Below, piece after piece: positions 45,938-57,111 of a stretch of DNA of 64,000 bases. Position 1 is the first letter of the stretch. Each line of letters begins with the position of its first letter. The notes under the pieces were generated by a model. It saw only the letters and a list, made by a program, of their open reading frames with translations, made no database searches and was not told the DNA's origin. Origin of the DNA: Symbiodinium natans (Eukaryota; Sar; Dinophyceae; Suessiales; Symbiodiniaceae); the NCBI GenBank assembly GCA_905221605.1, contig CAJNDS010000380.1, positions 61,001 through 125,000 of the forward strand, in the 5' to 3' direction. A program made the translations under genes and the position numbers.

Positions 45938-46711
45938 CGTCTGGCCTGTGCACTTCGGCGTCTGTTCTGGGAGTGGTGAGTTCACAGCTGCAAGAGCGAC
46001 AAGAGGAACAGTGCAGGCTAGCAGCTGATTTGCCGCTCCTCCGCACTTACGGGCCAGCCTGATCATGAGAGCGCTTGTATACAACGTTTGATCTTGATTG
46101 CGCAGAGCTATATGTGGTAGGGAACTGCAAAGCAAATATCGTGAGGAAGTAGATCCCGGACCTTCATCTCTACCCAGCTCGGGCTCCAGCCGGGTGTGGC
46201 GAACTCTGCCGGATAACCAAGGTCTTGCTTTCGATGTGCATACCTTGTGTGCAGGGCCAAGCAAGTACTATGGCGTAGCCCAAGCCGCGTTTCTGCGGGG
46301 CATGCGTGGTGCATGCGAAGCTTCACACCTGAACTCCTGGGAATCTGATCCTTTCCGACCATCAACACAGCAGCTCCCTACCACCAAATCAACTTACACT
46401 ACGATTGTTTCAGACTTTCGGGACTTCCAGCGCATCGCTTCGGCTGCCAGAGCTTGTCGTGCTTTGGCTCCATAAGTTCAAGTGCAATCTGGAAACAACC
46501 TTCCTAAACATGGCCGCGTTGTTGCTCCAACTTTCTCTCTTCAAGCTCCTGGATTAACTGTAACGCCTGAGTTTCCCCAATCATTGGACAGTTTCCAGAA
46601 AAGAACTCGGACTCCCTACTGTCCAAAGGAAGGGTGGTGAATTGTTGCGCTGCCCGTCCTGGATTTTCCGGAGTCCCATCCTGATGCTGCGCTCTGTTGT
46701 TCATTTGCCCA
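45938..46711 (-). CDS. coiled-coil protein of unknown function (three phase-matched exons)
   Basis: Exon 46711-46515 (197 bp; acceptor CGAAG|T, GC donor CGCG|GCCATG) ends with ETQALQLIQELEERKLEQQR. A 47-bp GC-AG intron joins in phase to exon 46467-46398 (70 bp), which continues the helix as KARQALAAEAMRWKSRKSET then IV and ends GT|GTAAGT. Across a 273-bp GT-AG intron, exon 46124-45938 (187 bp; acceptor TTTGCAG|T, donor ACG|GTAATG) gives SLPHIALRNQDQTLYTSALM, IRLARKCGGAANQLL and the hydrophobic ACTVPLVALAAV. All three phases agree. The first two exons form a continuous charged helix, and the third may include a membrane-associated helix. No family assigned. Confidence 0.6.
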
Positions 46712-49700
46712 CTTCGAGTAGATTTTTGTTTGCAGGGAAAAGCTCGGCAGCCGTTCAAAAGGCCAAAAAGTGGGTGGTGCGTGCACCGCGTGAAACTCGG
46801 CATTCAAGCTTTAAGGTTGAGCCGGGAATGGTGAAGGCAACCGTGGGTGAAGGCAACCGTAGGTGAAAGGGTGGAGGGTTCCGCTCCGGTCTGTGAAGGT
46901 TTGTATAGTTTTTGCGGTTTGTCCGAGTTGAAACAAGGGATTATATAGGGTTCGGGTTTTAGGGATGAAAGTCGAAGGTAGGTATCTGCGCATAACCGGA
47001 AAGCTGTACTATGCAGCAAACCCGAGGCCCGAGAGGCGACCTTGAGAAATCTGAAGGCCTGCCAGAAAAGCCTGCTGCCTAGATGCAGACAACCCTTTGG
47101 AAACTTGCAGAGCTTCTCGCCCTCCCCGCACATGCACCTAAACCTTAGTTTTTCCGGCAGGCTCGGGTGTAGGCGATAGGGCTTAGGGTTTGCAAGAAAT
47201 CTTGAAGGCCTGTGGTACTTCAAATAGTACGACGACGGAACGAACCCTACTTATCTGTGAGCCGACATATTGATTAAATTGCCAACGAGCTTTATTAACA
47301 AGAACATATCATTTGTATATTTACTCGGGCTATTGTGATATCCAATAATTTACCAGCAGTGGTGCAGCACAATGCCCTTTGCCTTCGATACAAGGAGAGC
47401 TGAAATGCATCCCTCAAGTCCCCCCTCCCTCACAAAATGCAGGATCCTTTAGTGGAAGGCCACTCTCAGACACAAGTTCAGGACTTAAGACTCATGATGC
47501 GGAGGCTCTTAACGTGAGCATACGTGAGCCGCGCAGCTGTCGAAACTCTCGCTTTAACGCATCTGGCGTCACATGCAAGAAGTCGCAGTTGTGCCAATAA
47601 GGGCATTTGCTATCCTGGGCGGTCAGGGCCCAGCCGGACTAGCCTCCTGCTGCTGGATCTTCCGAAGGACTGCACGCTTTTCTTGTACTCTTAAACCCTC
47701 AAGCCTTGAACCCCATGCCAACGTCGTATGTCCAAGCTTCCCTATCCTAGCCATGTTTCTTACCTGCCGAGGAAAAGCTCAAGAACGCAACAGCAATAAC
47801 CGACACGCTCACCCTGACTCGCAAAACCCAAAACGCTTCTGCAGCTGGGCGTTTCAGGGTTTAGGCTTGTTTGGAATTGTGGTCCTTCTTGGGCTCCCTA
47901 CAGGGACCAAAACGTAGAGAACCGAACTTCAGGAGTTCTTTGGCATTGGGGGCAGCCAAGGCTCCTTCAAGCTGAAATGATAGCATAAGAGGGCGCGCAC
48001 TGATTTCCACCTGACTCGATCACAACCACCATGAGCCCCAAAAGATACTACCCAAGTCCCTAGTATCCGTAAACCCGTAAAGACCTAAAGACTTCAGCCG
48101 TCTTCACACATGTTGCAGAGTCTTCCAGACACCCGTCTCGGTTCAGGATCTTTGGGCTTAAAGCTTGGTATGGGGATCTGGGGCGATTCAAGGCTTTAAT
48201 GCCCCTGAAAAAACCCATAAAAGGGCTGTTCAGGGCTGTTAAAGGCCTTGAACTAGGCGAGGCAAGCCTTCTCGTAGCCCGTAGATTCGAAAGCGCAATC
48301 CGCAAAACCCTTCTGCGAGTTTAGTCAGAGCGGTCTAATGACCACACGTCAGCAGTCCAAGGGGTAATTTAACTTGAATGCCCCCGGCCTGTCGTTTGGC
48401 AGCTCGGACGCGTTCTGCTTTGTGTGGAACTTGGCCTCAGGAACTAAATAAGAAGGGATTTGGGGCAATGTCGAGCTTCGGCATCTCACATCTTAGGAGA
48501 TGTGAAGTCCAGGATTCAATGGCTGAGGACTTAGCTTGAAGGATGTTGGGCTTCGATGTCGGCGCTTAGAGCGGCAATGCGTTGTTCGAGGACTTGAGGT
48601 TTAGAGGTGTTAAGATGCTAGTGACTGCTAGTGCTGCAGGCGCGGCTACCTGTTCGAGACTTCCTTCGTGAATGTTGGGCTCGGTTGAAGATGGTTGAAG
48701 ATGGCTGAAGATGCCACAAGGTGCTTCAAGGACTCTGAAGGACTATGTGTCCCTTGGGGCGGCCGTTTTTGCAATAAAAGGTATCCAAACCTTCACAATA
48801 CCCACATGGCATGACACACCATCGCCAAACCTTAAAACCAGCCCTGAACACCACAGCCGGAAAACCTCACGACCTGACTCCGTAACCCCTAAACCCGAAC
48901 AGTGGCCTGGCTGTGTGCATCCAGGCATGGGGGCTTCGGGATTGGGAGTCAAGTCTTTGGGCGTGCGTTTCAGGGATGTTTTGGGTACCCCAAAATGGTG
49001 AACCCTGAGCTCGCGGGGGTTCAAATCCAAGAAGCCCAGATTATGCTATACCACCCCCGAATTTCTTACTGGTAAAGTGGCACACGCCCGACCTTAAGCA
49101 CGAGTGTCTCTGAGGATGTGGCACAGTCGCCTGGCTTCTGTAGAGCCATCAAGATATAACGAGTGACTTTTGTCGGATAGGTCTCCTCGAAGCCTCGGCG
49201 TCTTACAGGATTTAGATTCCGTGCGTAGGGCATGGGACGACTTTCAGAACAGCTCCACGATGTGAGCCAAAAGATTGCTGTCGTTGGGTCAATGGTTATT
49301 GAAAGACTGGATAGTCTTGGATTGGGAACTGACCCAGCATGTCCGACCCTGAAGCCCAATCCCTTAAGTCTCCGATTTCCGAGGCGCGGAAATGGAAGTG
49401 GGGATTCTCGGCATGGCCCGAGCCCCAGTCGCTAGCCTAGTGGGCGGCTCTTTAGTCCCGACTGCTTTGAAGGCTTTGGGGGTTTGTGATATTGTCGTTA
49501 GTAGTTCGCCTCAGCTTCCGATCAGGATCTGGTCTCCTTCCCAACCAGACATTTGTAGTCCTCGACCCGCCTGGGACCCAGATGCGTGGGACCATCCTGG
49601 GACCCCCTTAGCTCGTGACGTCCTTTGCTGTCTTTCGTCCGCCAAAAGGAACGTTCTATGAGGTATGTCCTGTCCGAGAGCTAAGGCCTGGGTTGCACGT

Positions 49701-50913
49701 GCTTGCTGTGGAGATGGCCGCGGCCATTTCTTGACACTGGCTTGAACTTGGACATCACGTGCGGTGCGTCTCTTTCTTTGGTAGTCTCTCCCGCTCTCTC
49801 CGTATCAGTGCGTATGCACGTGTGAGGCGAGGGCGAGGACATTGCCGGTCACTCTTGTTCTTTGGTGACTACCGAAACAAAACATAGCAGTTACTGTCCG
49901 TGCTCTTGCTTACACGTTGAAATACTTGCACGTCAAAGTTCTGCGTGGGTAGGTAGGTGTTGCGGCTTGCTGGCTTGCTTTGCCCAGTTGCGCGCGAATG
50001 CTTGTTGCAACTCACGGCTGTCCCTGCAACATACTGCAATCATTGGCGCCACCCGATTTTCTTAAATGCCCAAGACGAAGGACTGCTCAAGCTCGCATCG
50101 CATTGTCTCGCTGCGAGATCCACCCAACCAAACATAAAACTCGCCACGTGATCGATGTGACAAACCCTAGAGTCCATACGGTGTGGAGAATACAACCAAA
50201 CTGTAGAGGGACCTTCCGACTTGAAAGTTGGTCTCCACATCGGGATGTTTTTCTTTAAGTCTCTGATGCCGCGGCGAGGCGAGGGAAGAGATACCGCAAG
50301 CCTGCTAAGGTTCGGTTTAGATTTAGCTGAGTGCAGTTTGCTGGCAGGAAACGTGAACTTGGGCGGCACAGTGCAACCCATATCGTGAGGGTGTGCAAGA
50401 CATTGCCAGCCCTTAAAGCTATAACCCCAAGCCCTGATGCGCCTCGAAATGCTTGAAGTATTCAGGCGCCGACTCTGGTAGCTTCGGGTTGAGTTTGTAA
50501 CCTCGGACTACGGGATGCGTAGGCCCCGGGATTAGTTACAATCGGGGATATTTGGGGCACTGCTTGAGTGGAATTGAGTTCAGTTGAAGGCGCTCTATAG
50601 GGTCAGCAGACTGGTTTGTCCCAGCACCACCTATTGACTACTCTCTGAAAGTGCTTGCGTTCGTTCCGTTTCTTATAGGTTTTGCTGTGACACAAGATGT
50701 ATTCTGCACTGAACGTGACAAACTCATAGCATGAAGCTTTCCACTCAAGACCTATCGGATCCTATCGGACACTCAAGCAGCCCTTGCCAATTGCTCCTCA
50801 CATCCAGCACATGAGTCTGAACTTCAGATCCTGAACCCAATATGAACCTAACTGCTCGCAAACCCTTGACCCCAACCTACACCTAAAAAGTTCACTAACC
50901 CAAAGCCTGGAAC
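46712..50913. other. long stretch without confirmed exons
   Basis: A minus ORF at 46804-47223 (139 aa) may contain an upstream exon of the coiled-coil gene. At 49066-49435 both strands are open (minus FEETYPTKVTRYILMALQ, plus SEQLHDVSQKIAVVGSMVIE). No splice-phase proof for any. 48150-48260 and 50390-50600 show telomere-like intron motifs. Confidence 0.3.
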
Positions 50914-51073
50914 CTCCCCCCCCTCCCCTCCCTCCCCCCCCCCCCCCCCCCCCCCTCCCTCCCCCCCCCCCTCCCTCCCCCCCCCCCCTCCCCCTTCTGC
51001 TGGCCCCCCACCCCCCCCTCCCCCCTTCCGCCCCCGCCCCCCCCTCCCCCCTCCCCCCCGCCCCCCCCCCCCC
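50914..51073. repeat. 160-bp C-rich tract with short T, A and G interruptions
   Basis: Almost uninterrupted C on the plus strand. The minus strand is G-runs suited to G-quadruplexes. PolyGly ORFs over it are shadows. Confidence 0.95.
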
Positions 51074-53879
51074 GATCCCAAGCAGTCCAAACAACTCACA
51101 AGACCTCCCAAACTGGAAAAGCTGCATGCTCTAACCTAGCAGCCATGCGGAACTTTCAGCTGGTCTTTCCAGCTATGCGCAAAGGGACACAGCTGCCTCT
51201 CCTGGTTCGGAACAAGTGCGAAAAAACAACAAGCCAACAGGTGCTGCGCAGCTAGTGACACGCAAAGTGCCGGTTAGGCTACGACTCCTCAAGCCTAAGC
51301 CTCAACCCGAAAACGTCCGAAAGTACTGAACAATTGCAAACCAGTTTTAATTTAAGCCCTATAAAGGTGAACGGGATCTTCCGAAGGGCCCTCGGTCACA
51401 AAACCAGAAACGCTTTGGAGTTGTGGATGGGCTTAGCGGCTTCAGGTGCCTTATGGTGCCTTATTAAAGCAAACCGCTTCATGCCAGGAGCTGAGCAGCT
51501 CTTTCTGCCTCCAGAAGGTAACTTAAACCACATAAATTGCTCGAGAAGACCTACCATACAGTAAGGGCTCCTTCTTGTCCTTATGCTTGTGCCGCCTATA
51601 CTTTGGAAAGGTCACGATGCTCGTGTTGAAGACCTGCGTGAAGGGGATTCAGTTTGCAGGGCTCCTCCACGAGGGACCTGAGGGATCTCGGCATATCGAA
51701 AGCTCTGTTGCCAAGAGGTCGTTCTGTCCCCCAGTTCAAAAGAGGGCTTGCTAGGCCTACCGTCTTTAAGAGGTACCCCTGAGCCTGCACGTCGAGATGG
51801 GCTAGACTGGAAAGGCTAGCAAACCCTCCTAGACAACCCCTAGTCATACGCCCCGAAACCCTGATTTGCTGGCGCATAAACGGCCCGCGGCCAAGGGCCA
51901 AGGGCTGAGGTGAACTTGTGAACTATCTACAAAGCACACTTTCCCTACAAATAAGTGCAAGAAGCTGACGAGCGCCATGACCGGGTTGACCCCGAGGGAC
52001 TCAGGCGATCGGACTGGGCGGGTGCAGCCTTTGCCTTTCTGACACGTCTGCACACATACAAACACGCTAGTCACGAATCAAAAGACCTAAACTCCTAAAC
52101 TCCTAAACCCCACCTGGTCAGCCGAAGGATCTAAAATCTAAAATCACAGTAAGAACATTATTTGAATTGTTGGAAACGGCCCAAACCAAACCCGAGTCCC
52201 CGAACTTTCCCGGAGAGCCGAGCAGGGAACAGTAGGGCAGAGGACTGTGAGCAGACTCAAGCGGCGCTAGGGCTTGGGGGTTTGTGTATAAGACGCCGCA
52301 ATTCTGAGCACCAGCAAATCTGCATTCGGACAATGAAGCTCGCACCCTACATCCAAGCCCTGAACCCCAAACTCGCACTCCAGACGACTCTAAACCCATC
52401 CCTCGACCGCAAAAAACTGCTGAATATTGAACACTCTCCCTGCCTTGTCACAAAGCCGGGTGCTGAAGTCCGTATGCTCCGTGGGCATGTTCCTGTTCTT
52501 CTCTGCTGCTGGAGCCGTGGTATCAGTGTGGTCTGAAACGTAGTTTTCAAGTGTTGCCGCTTACTCGCAGCCTCTTTTAACTGCCTGCCAATATAAGCCT
52601 CCAAGCAGGGCACGTCACATAGGTGCGATCTTTGAAAAGACCCAACATGACCCAACAAGTTTTGCATCTTTACACGTCTCCAGTTGAACCTCCAAAAGAT
52701 TTAGTTTACGGGTGTAGAAGTCAAGGGCCTTAAACCCTTAACTTTCCTGAAGCCTCCAACCCAGGACATGCACGGAGCCTCCAGAATGGAGGCCTGCCCG
52801 TATCCACGCCCCCTCTGCGCTGCAACGGAGGAATGTCAGGAAACTCCTGCACGGGTATGGCGCAGGTAAAGGTCCAGGAGAAGTTCGACATGAGCTTAGG
52901 AGTAGCCCCCTGTCGGCGGCATCATTTTATGGATATGCACAATTCAAGAATGTTGCTGTGCATCATGCCACATCCCTGCACCGGAGACCAGTAACTTTGT
53001 CATAACAAGGAAAACTCCTCAATGAGCCAACGGATTTACGGCTGTGATCGGCTGTGGTAGCTATGGTAAGAAAGGGAGTTGCCGGGGTTCCGGATCAAAT
53101 CTTGCCCGAATCCTGCATCTGGGGTGGCCCTTGACTACCTCATCTTATAGCCTACACACATGCGTGAATCTGAGGCTAGACCCCGGCAACTGTGTATTTT
53201 GTGAGGGCGCCCACCCGAATTAGTCTTCCGCAGGGTTTGAGGTTTCGGGTCAGCGTGCTTTGGGGTTTCGGGTTTAGGTTTGGGGGTCAGGGTTTGGGGT
53301 TTAAAGGGTTGCGGACACTGCACCTCATCCTCCATGGTTTCGTTCTCCATGTGGTCCATATTCAATGCAGTATTCTGCATCGAAGGACTGAGCGATTTGA
53401 GCTTGAGGCACACTTGGCTGCGGTGCTGCAGGTGTAGGACCAGTGTAGGATTTTCAGGATGGTTAGTGTCCAGGGTGGAGAGAAAAAACAACAAAAACTC
53501 GGCGAACTACAAGGCTCACAAGTGCTCGCAAGCAGTTGCACCTGAACACTTAGCAGAAGAATACGCGGCGGTGGGGTTGCAGATCGTGCCGAATGTGGAG
53601 GCTGCGCGGGCATGTGGCTCATGTGTGAGCCGTCCAGATTTAAATTGGAAAACTCAAGGACAGGCATTGGCCGTTTGCTCCGGAGAAAGTCGCCGTGGAG
53701 ACTGTACCGGAGCCTTCAATGGCAACGCATGCGCTGTCGTGTGCCGACGAGCGGAACAGCCTGCGCTCCGCGCTCTGCCTCTTGCACTGAGCAATACCGA
53801 GCACGCCCCGCCGTGCAGCTCCACACACCATCCGTCCAAGGGTTTGCCTTAACTTCAACCTGTACGCGCCTACCGACCT
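51074..53879. other. spacer/introns, nothing confirmed
   Basis: At 53280-53852 a 190-aa plus ORF and minus frames (for example THEPHARAASTFGTICNPTA) are both protein-like. I could not choose between them. Telomere-like intron motifs lie at 53225-53310. Confidence 0.3.
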
Positions 53880-54020
53880 GCCCACCACGACCTCCCCACC
53901 ACCACCACCTCCCCCAACACCACGTCCCCACCACCACCTCCCCACCTCCCCGACACCATGTCCCCACCACCACCTCCCACCACCGATCCACCACCCTCAC
54001 CACCCTCACCACCCTCACCG
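53880..54020. repeat. CCACCACCTCCC minisatellite
   Basis: CCACCACC/CCCCACCAC units of about 14-30 bp repeat to about 54020, ending in (CACCCTCAC)n. Confidence 0.9.
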
Positions 54021-54562
54021 CCCCTGTGCCAAAGCCTCTGCCATTAAATAATGCTCCTCAGGTCTGCTCAGCTTCGGAGACTCCCACAGAGTAACAGAGC
54101 ATCATCTGGAAATGGAAACATACAATGGGAGGCACTTTGCACGACCGGATGTGCAATGTGGTGCACAGTGAGTTTCGCGGCTAAACTTCAGATACAGCCT
54201 GAGAGTCGACACAGTTGCAGAGATATGCTGAGATGCTGAGCTAAGGATCTTTAGACTTCAGTGTGCATGTGAGGGTTGCTCTACATCCTTGTTCCAGCCA
54301 ATTTGGATCTTTTGCGCTTCGCCCTTGCTCGTCCTTTGCGTGAGCTTACGCGTTCGAGGCTATCACACAAGTACTGGTATGGCTAGGGAACTGCTTGGGC
54401 CCTGGAAGCTCAAATGCTAGCCTCTTGTTTGCCTTCAGAGCTTGCGCAGAGCTTGTGTTTGCCCATACGCGAGCTTGCGCGCGCTCAAGGGGTGTGCACG
54501 CTTTATCACCTAATCGACCTCCTATGTATCTCGCAAGAACCTGCCAAAAAGAACAACCCTCA

Positions 54563-54852
54563 TCTCTGTGTGTGCGTGTGTGTGCGTCTGCGTCTGCGTC
54601 CGCGTCCGCGTCCGCGTCGTCTGTGTGTGTGTGTGTGTGCGCTGCGTGTGCGCTCTCTGTGTCTGTGTGTGTGTGTGTGTGTGCGTGTGCGTGCGTGCTG
54701 TGTGTGTGTGTGTGTGTGCTGTGTGTGCGCTCTCTGTGTGTGTGTGTGTGTGTGCGCTGTGTGTGTGGGTGTGCGTGCGAGTGCGCATGCGCGTGCGTGC
54801 GTGTGCGCGCGTGCGCGGGTGCGCGGGTGCGTGCGTGGGTGCGCGTGCGGGT
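54563..54852. repeat. long (GT)n/(GC)n compound microsatellite
   Basis: About 290 bp of GT, GTGC and CGTCTG-type units. Its high Z-DNA potential is an inference. Cys/Val and Thr/His ORFs over it are shadows. Confidence 0.95.
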
Positions 54853-55127
54853 CTTTGCGAGTTTAGGGTTTCTGCTGGCTTCCAGTTTATGGTGGTGAAG
54901 GCTTCGGGTAGAGGCGCCATCTCAGCAAAAAAGAGTATAAGCGAAACATCGGGGGAGCACCTTTTCCAGGATGGCGGGAGTGTGGCATGCTGCGCCCCCT
55001 TCGGGGGAATTTTCAAGCGGCCCAGACTGGGCCAGCACTGCGGCGGGCCGAATTTTGGGTTTGGGTAAAGTGTTCCGAGGATTGATTCAAGGTTGGTGGT
55101 TTTTGTTTTACATGTTTTTACCTGGCC

Positions 55128-55403
55128 TCAGATGGAAAAGACGTCAGTCCCGTCAAGGTGGGCTTTGGCAGCCTTGGCCTTGACATCCTTGGCATCCTTG
55201 GCATCCTTGGCATCGTGTTCCTGGGATTCCTCTCTTCGGGCCGCACTCGGCAACATAGGCCTGAAGTTGAAGAGGAGCAACGCATCGGCGCCCAGCAGGA
55301 GCGTGAAAGGCAGAAAAGGGACCCAGCTGGTCAGCGGCATCCTTGCATTCATCAAAAACCATGGCAGCCAGGCCAAGAGGCCCAGCAGCACCAGGGGCGG
55401 CAA
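55128..55403 (-). CDS. probable C-terminal exon of the TIR-like membrane protein gene
   Basis: 276 bp, open from acceptor GCTACAG|TTG to TGA. It encodes LPPLVLLGLLAWLPWFLMNA, then WVPFLPFTLLLGADALLLF (two hydrophobic helices), then a hydrophilic tail with the repeat DAKDAKDAKDVKAKAAKAH and end GTDVFSI. The repeat comes from a CATCCTTGG 9-mer run at 55180-55215. A candidate hydrophobic exon just upstream (about 55500-55580; RRMLTFLMVPGFRYICFW) would precede it. Linkage to the exons at 57.1-61.8 kb is inferred from strand, order and the multi-pass character of the family; the connecting exons are not all resolved. Confidence 0.5.
   Translation of the reverse strand: MPPLVLLGLLAWLPWFLMNARMPLTSWVPFLPFTLLLGADALLLFNFRPMLPSAARREESQEHDAKDAKDAKDVKAKAAKAHLDGTDVFSI
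55185..55215. repeat. 9-bp CATCCTTGG tandem repeat inside an exon
   Basis: Three to four CATCCTTGG copies; in the minus frame each encodes AKD. Confidence 0.85.
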
Positions 55404-57111
55404 CTGTAGCAGGCATGGGATGCATGGGTTTGTGCTTCGCGTAGCCACGGTTTAGGTCTAAGGAGTCCAGGGGTTCAGGGGGCTTCGCAAGCATCACCAA
55501 AGAAAAGCACGCCAGAAACAAATATAACGAAACCCAGGCACCATCAGAAAGGTCAGCATGCGCCGCGACATGATCCCCTTAGCATCTGACACAATGCGAC
55601 GCTTGCTTCGTGAGATTGAGTTCAGGTGACGGCTCTGGTAGCCTCACTGAAGCTTCGAACTGCAGCTCGCGCATGCTAAACACTTTCTGTGATCAGTAAA
55701 CTCAGTAAACCCCCAAAGCATCTCCACGAGCTCTGAGGGCCAGGCCAGAGCAGGCAGCCCCACTTTCCAAAGGAGCATGTTCACTCTCAGCAGAAAGAAG
55801 GAAAGCAGGTAGATCGAAGCATGATCAGCCACCTCTCAGCAAATCCCAACTCAATTGCCGATAAGAGCGTATAAGCCGCGATAAGGCTGAAACCTTTCCT
55901 CAAGCTTGCAACCCAAAGCCCTGACCCAGCATTCACTACACTCGCATCGGCCTCGACCGAAAGCCAGAACTCCCTGATCACAACTTTTCATCTCGTTGCT
56001 TCGAAGCCTCAGACGGACCTCCTATCCCCATGGTATGGTACACCCCTCCTTGTTTTCTCTGTGGGGTGCTTTTGGCCGGTTTTAGGGCTTGGTTTAGTGC
56101 CGGACACGCCAGACGCCTGACCATACATGGTTCCGTGTCGCTGTGTCGATAGCATGGTATCCCTCCCCACCCCTAAACCCAATCCCTAAAACCCCGCAGT
56201 CCTGAACCCCAAAAACCTGCAATCCTAAACAACCCTTAATTGCAAAACGAAACTTTAAAAACCCTGAGACCACAAAACCATGAAACCCTAAGCACTTAAA
56301 CCCTAAACCCTAAAGCCCAAACCTTACCCCCCACCCCCTCCACCACAAGGGGCATCACATGGGGGCCAGAACTTGGGCGGGGGGAGGGCCTTGGCGAGCC
56401 TTTCGCGCCTTTAGCATTCTCCGAATCCCTTGCTTTTGGGGCATCTTTTGGCCTCGCGGAGCAGCCAGAAACCCAGCAGATCTTCGCTTCCCTCAGGGGG
56501 ACCCTTGGCCAAACTCACGACCCACGTCGAAAGCCAGGGCGTGTTGGTTCCCATCATAAACCTTCCAAGGGAATTTTCATTGCGAGCATCAGGCACGGAA
56601 GCTTTACCCTCCAGGACCCGACACCATCCCTACACCCTACCATCCCCCAAACTTGGGCTTGACCTTGTTTTGAAGGGGGCCTGGGGTTCAAATAAGGTTG
56701 GGAACCCGGGGTTGGGTGGGGGTTTGGGGTGGCCTTGTTTTGAAGGGGCTTGGGTTTACATTGGGAAGTTGGGGTTGCGGGGGTTTGGGTGTGGGTTGGC
56801 TGGGCCTGACCTGGTTTCGAAGGGGCCCGGGTTCAATCCGCTCCCTTCCAGGAAGGCATCGGGTTGGCCGAGAGGGTGGGCGAATCTCCGTCCTGGACTT
56901 CAGGTTTTCGGGGGGGTGCATTCAGAGTTGTAGTTTACAAATCCCCATTTTTTTCTTAAATCTGCTTGGCTGTCAAGTCCCTCTCCATTTCCCCTTCCGC
57001 AATCGTAGCTAGGGCCCCGCCCACCAATTAGACCAACAACATCGTCATCCCTACAAAGCCCTGACATTTGAACCCCAGCTGTTCTCATTCAGAGCAGCAA
57101 GAGAAAGTTTG
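55404..57111. other. introns of the TIR-like gene, with telomere-like sequence
   Basis: A hydrophobic open minus frame at about 55700-55832 (IYLLSFFLLRVNMLLWKVGL) is a likely membrane exon without fixed ends. 56165-56335 is dense in CCCTAAA-like units. 56640-56900 is rich in GGGTTGGG-type motifs. Confidence 0.4.
56165..56335. repeat. degenerate CCCTAAA telomere-type repeat tract
   Basis: Multiple ACCCTAAAC/ACCCTAAAAAC units with substitutions, with near-perfect CCCTAAACCCTAAA at about 56300-56315. Confidence 0.8.

Noticed and set aside
49014-49040. GTTCAAATCC, resembling a tRNA T-loop
   Set aside because: No acceptor stem, D-arm or anticodon arm could be paired at the right distance.
50798-51127. 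Glycine-rich 109-aa ORF
   Set aside because: Shadow of the C-rich homopolymer tract.
54395-55068. Overlapping Cys/Val-rich ORFs of 150-167 aa
   Set aside because: Translations of the GT/GC microsatellite in successive frames.
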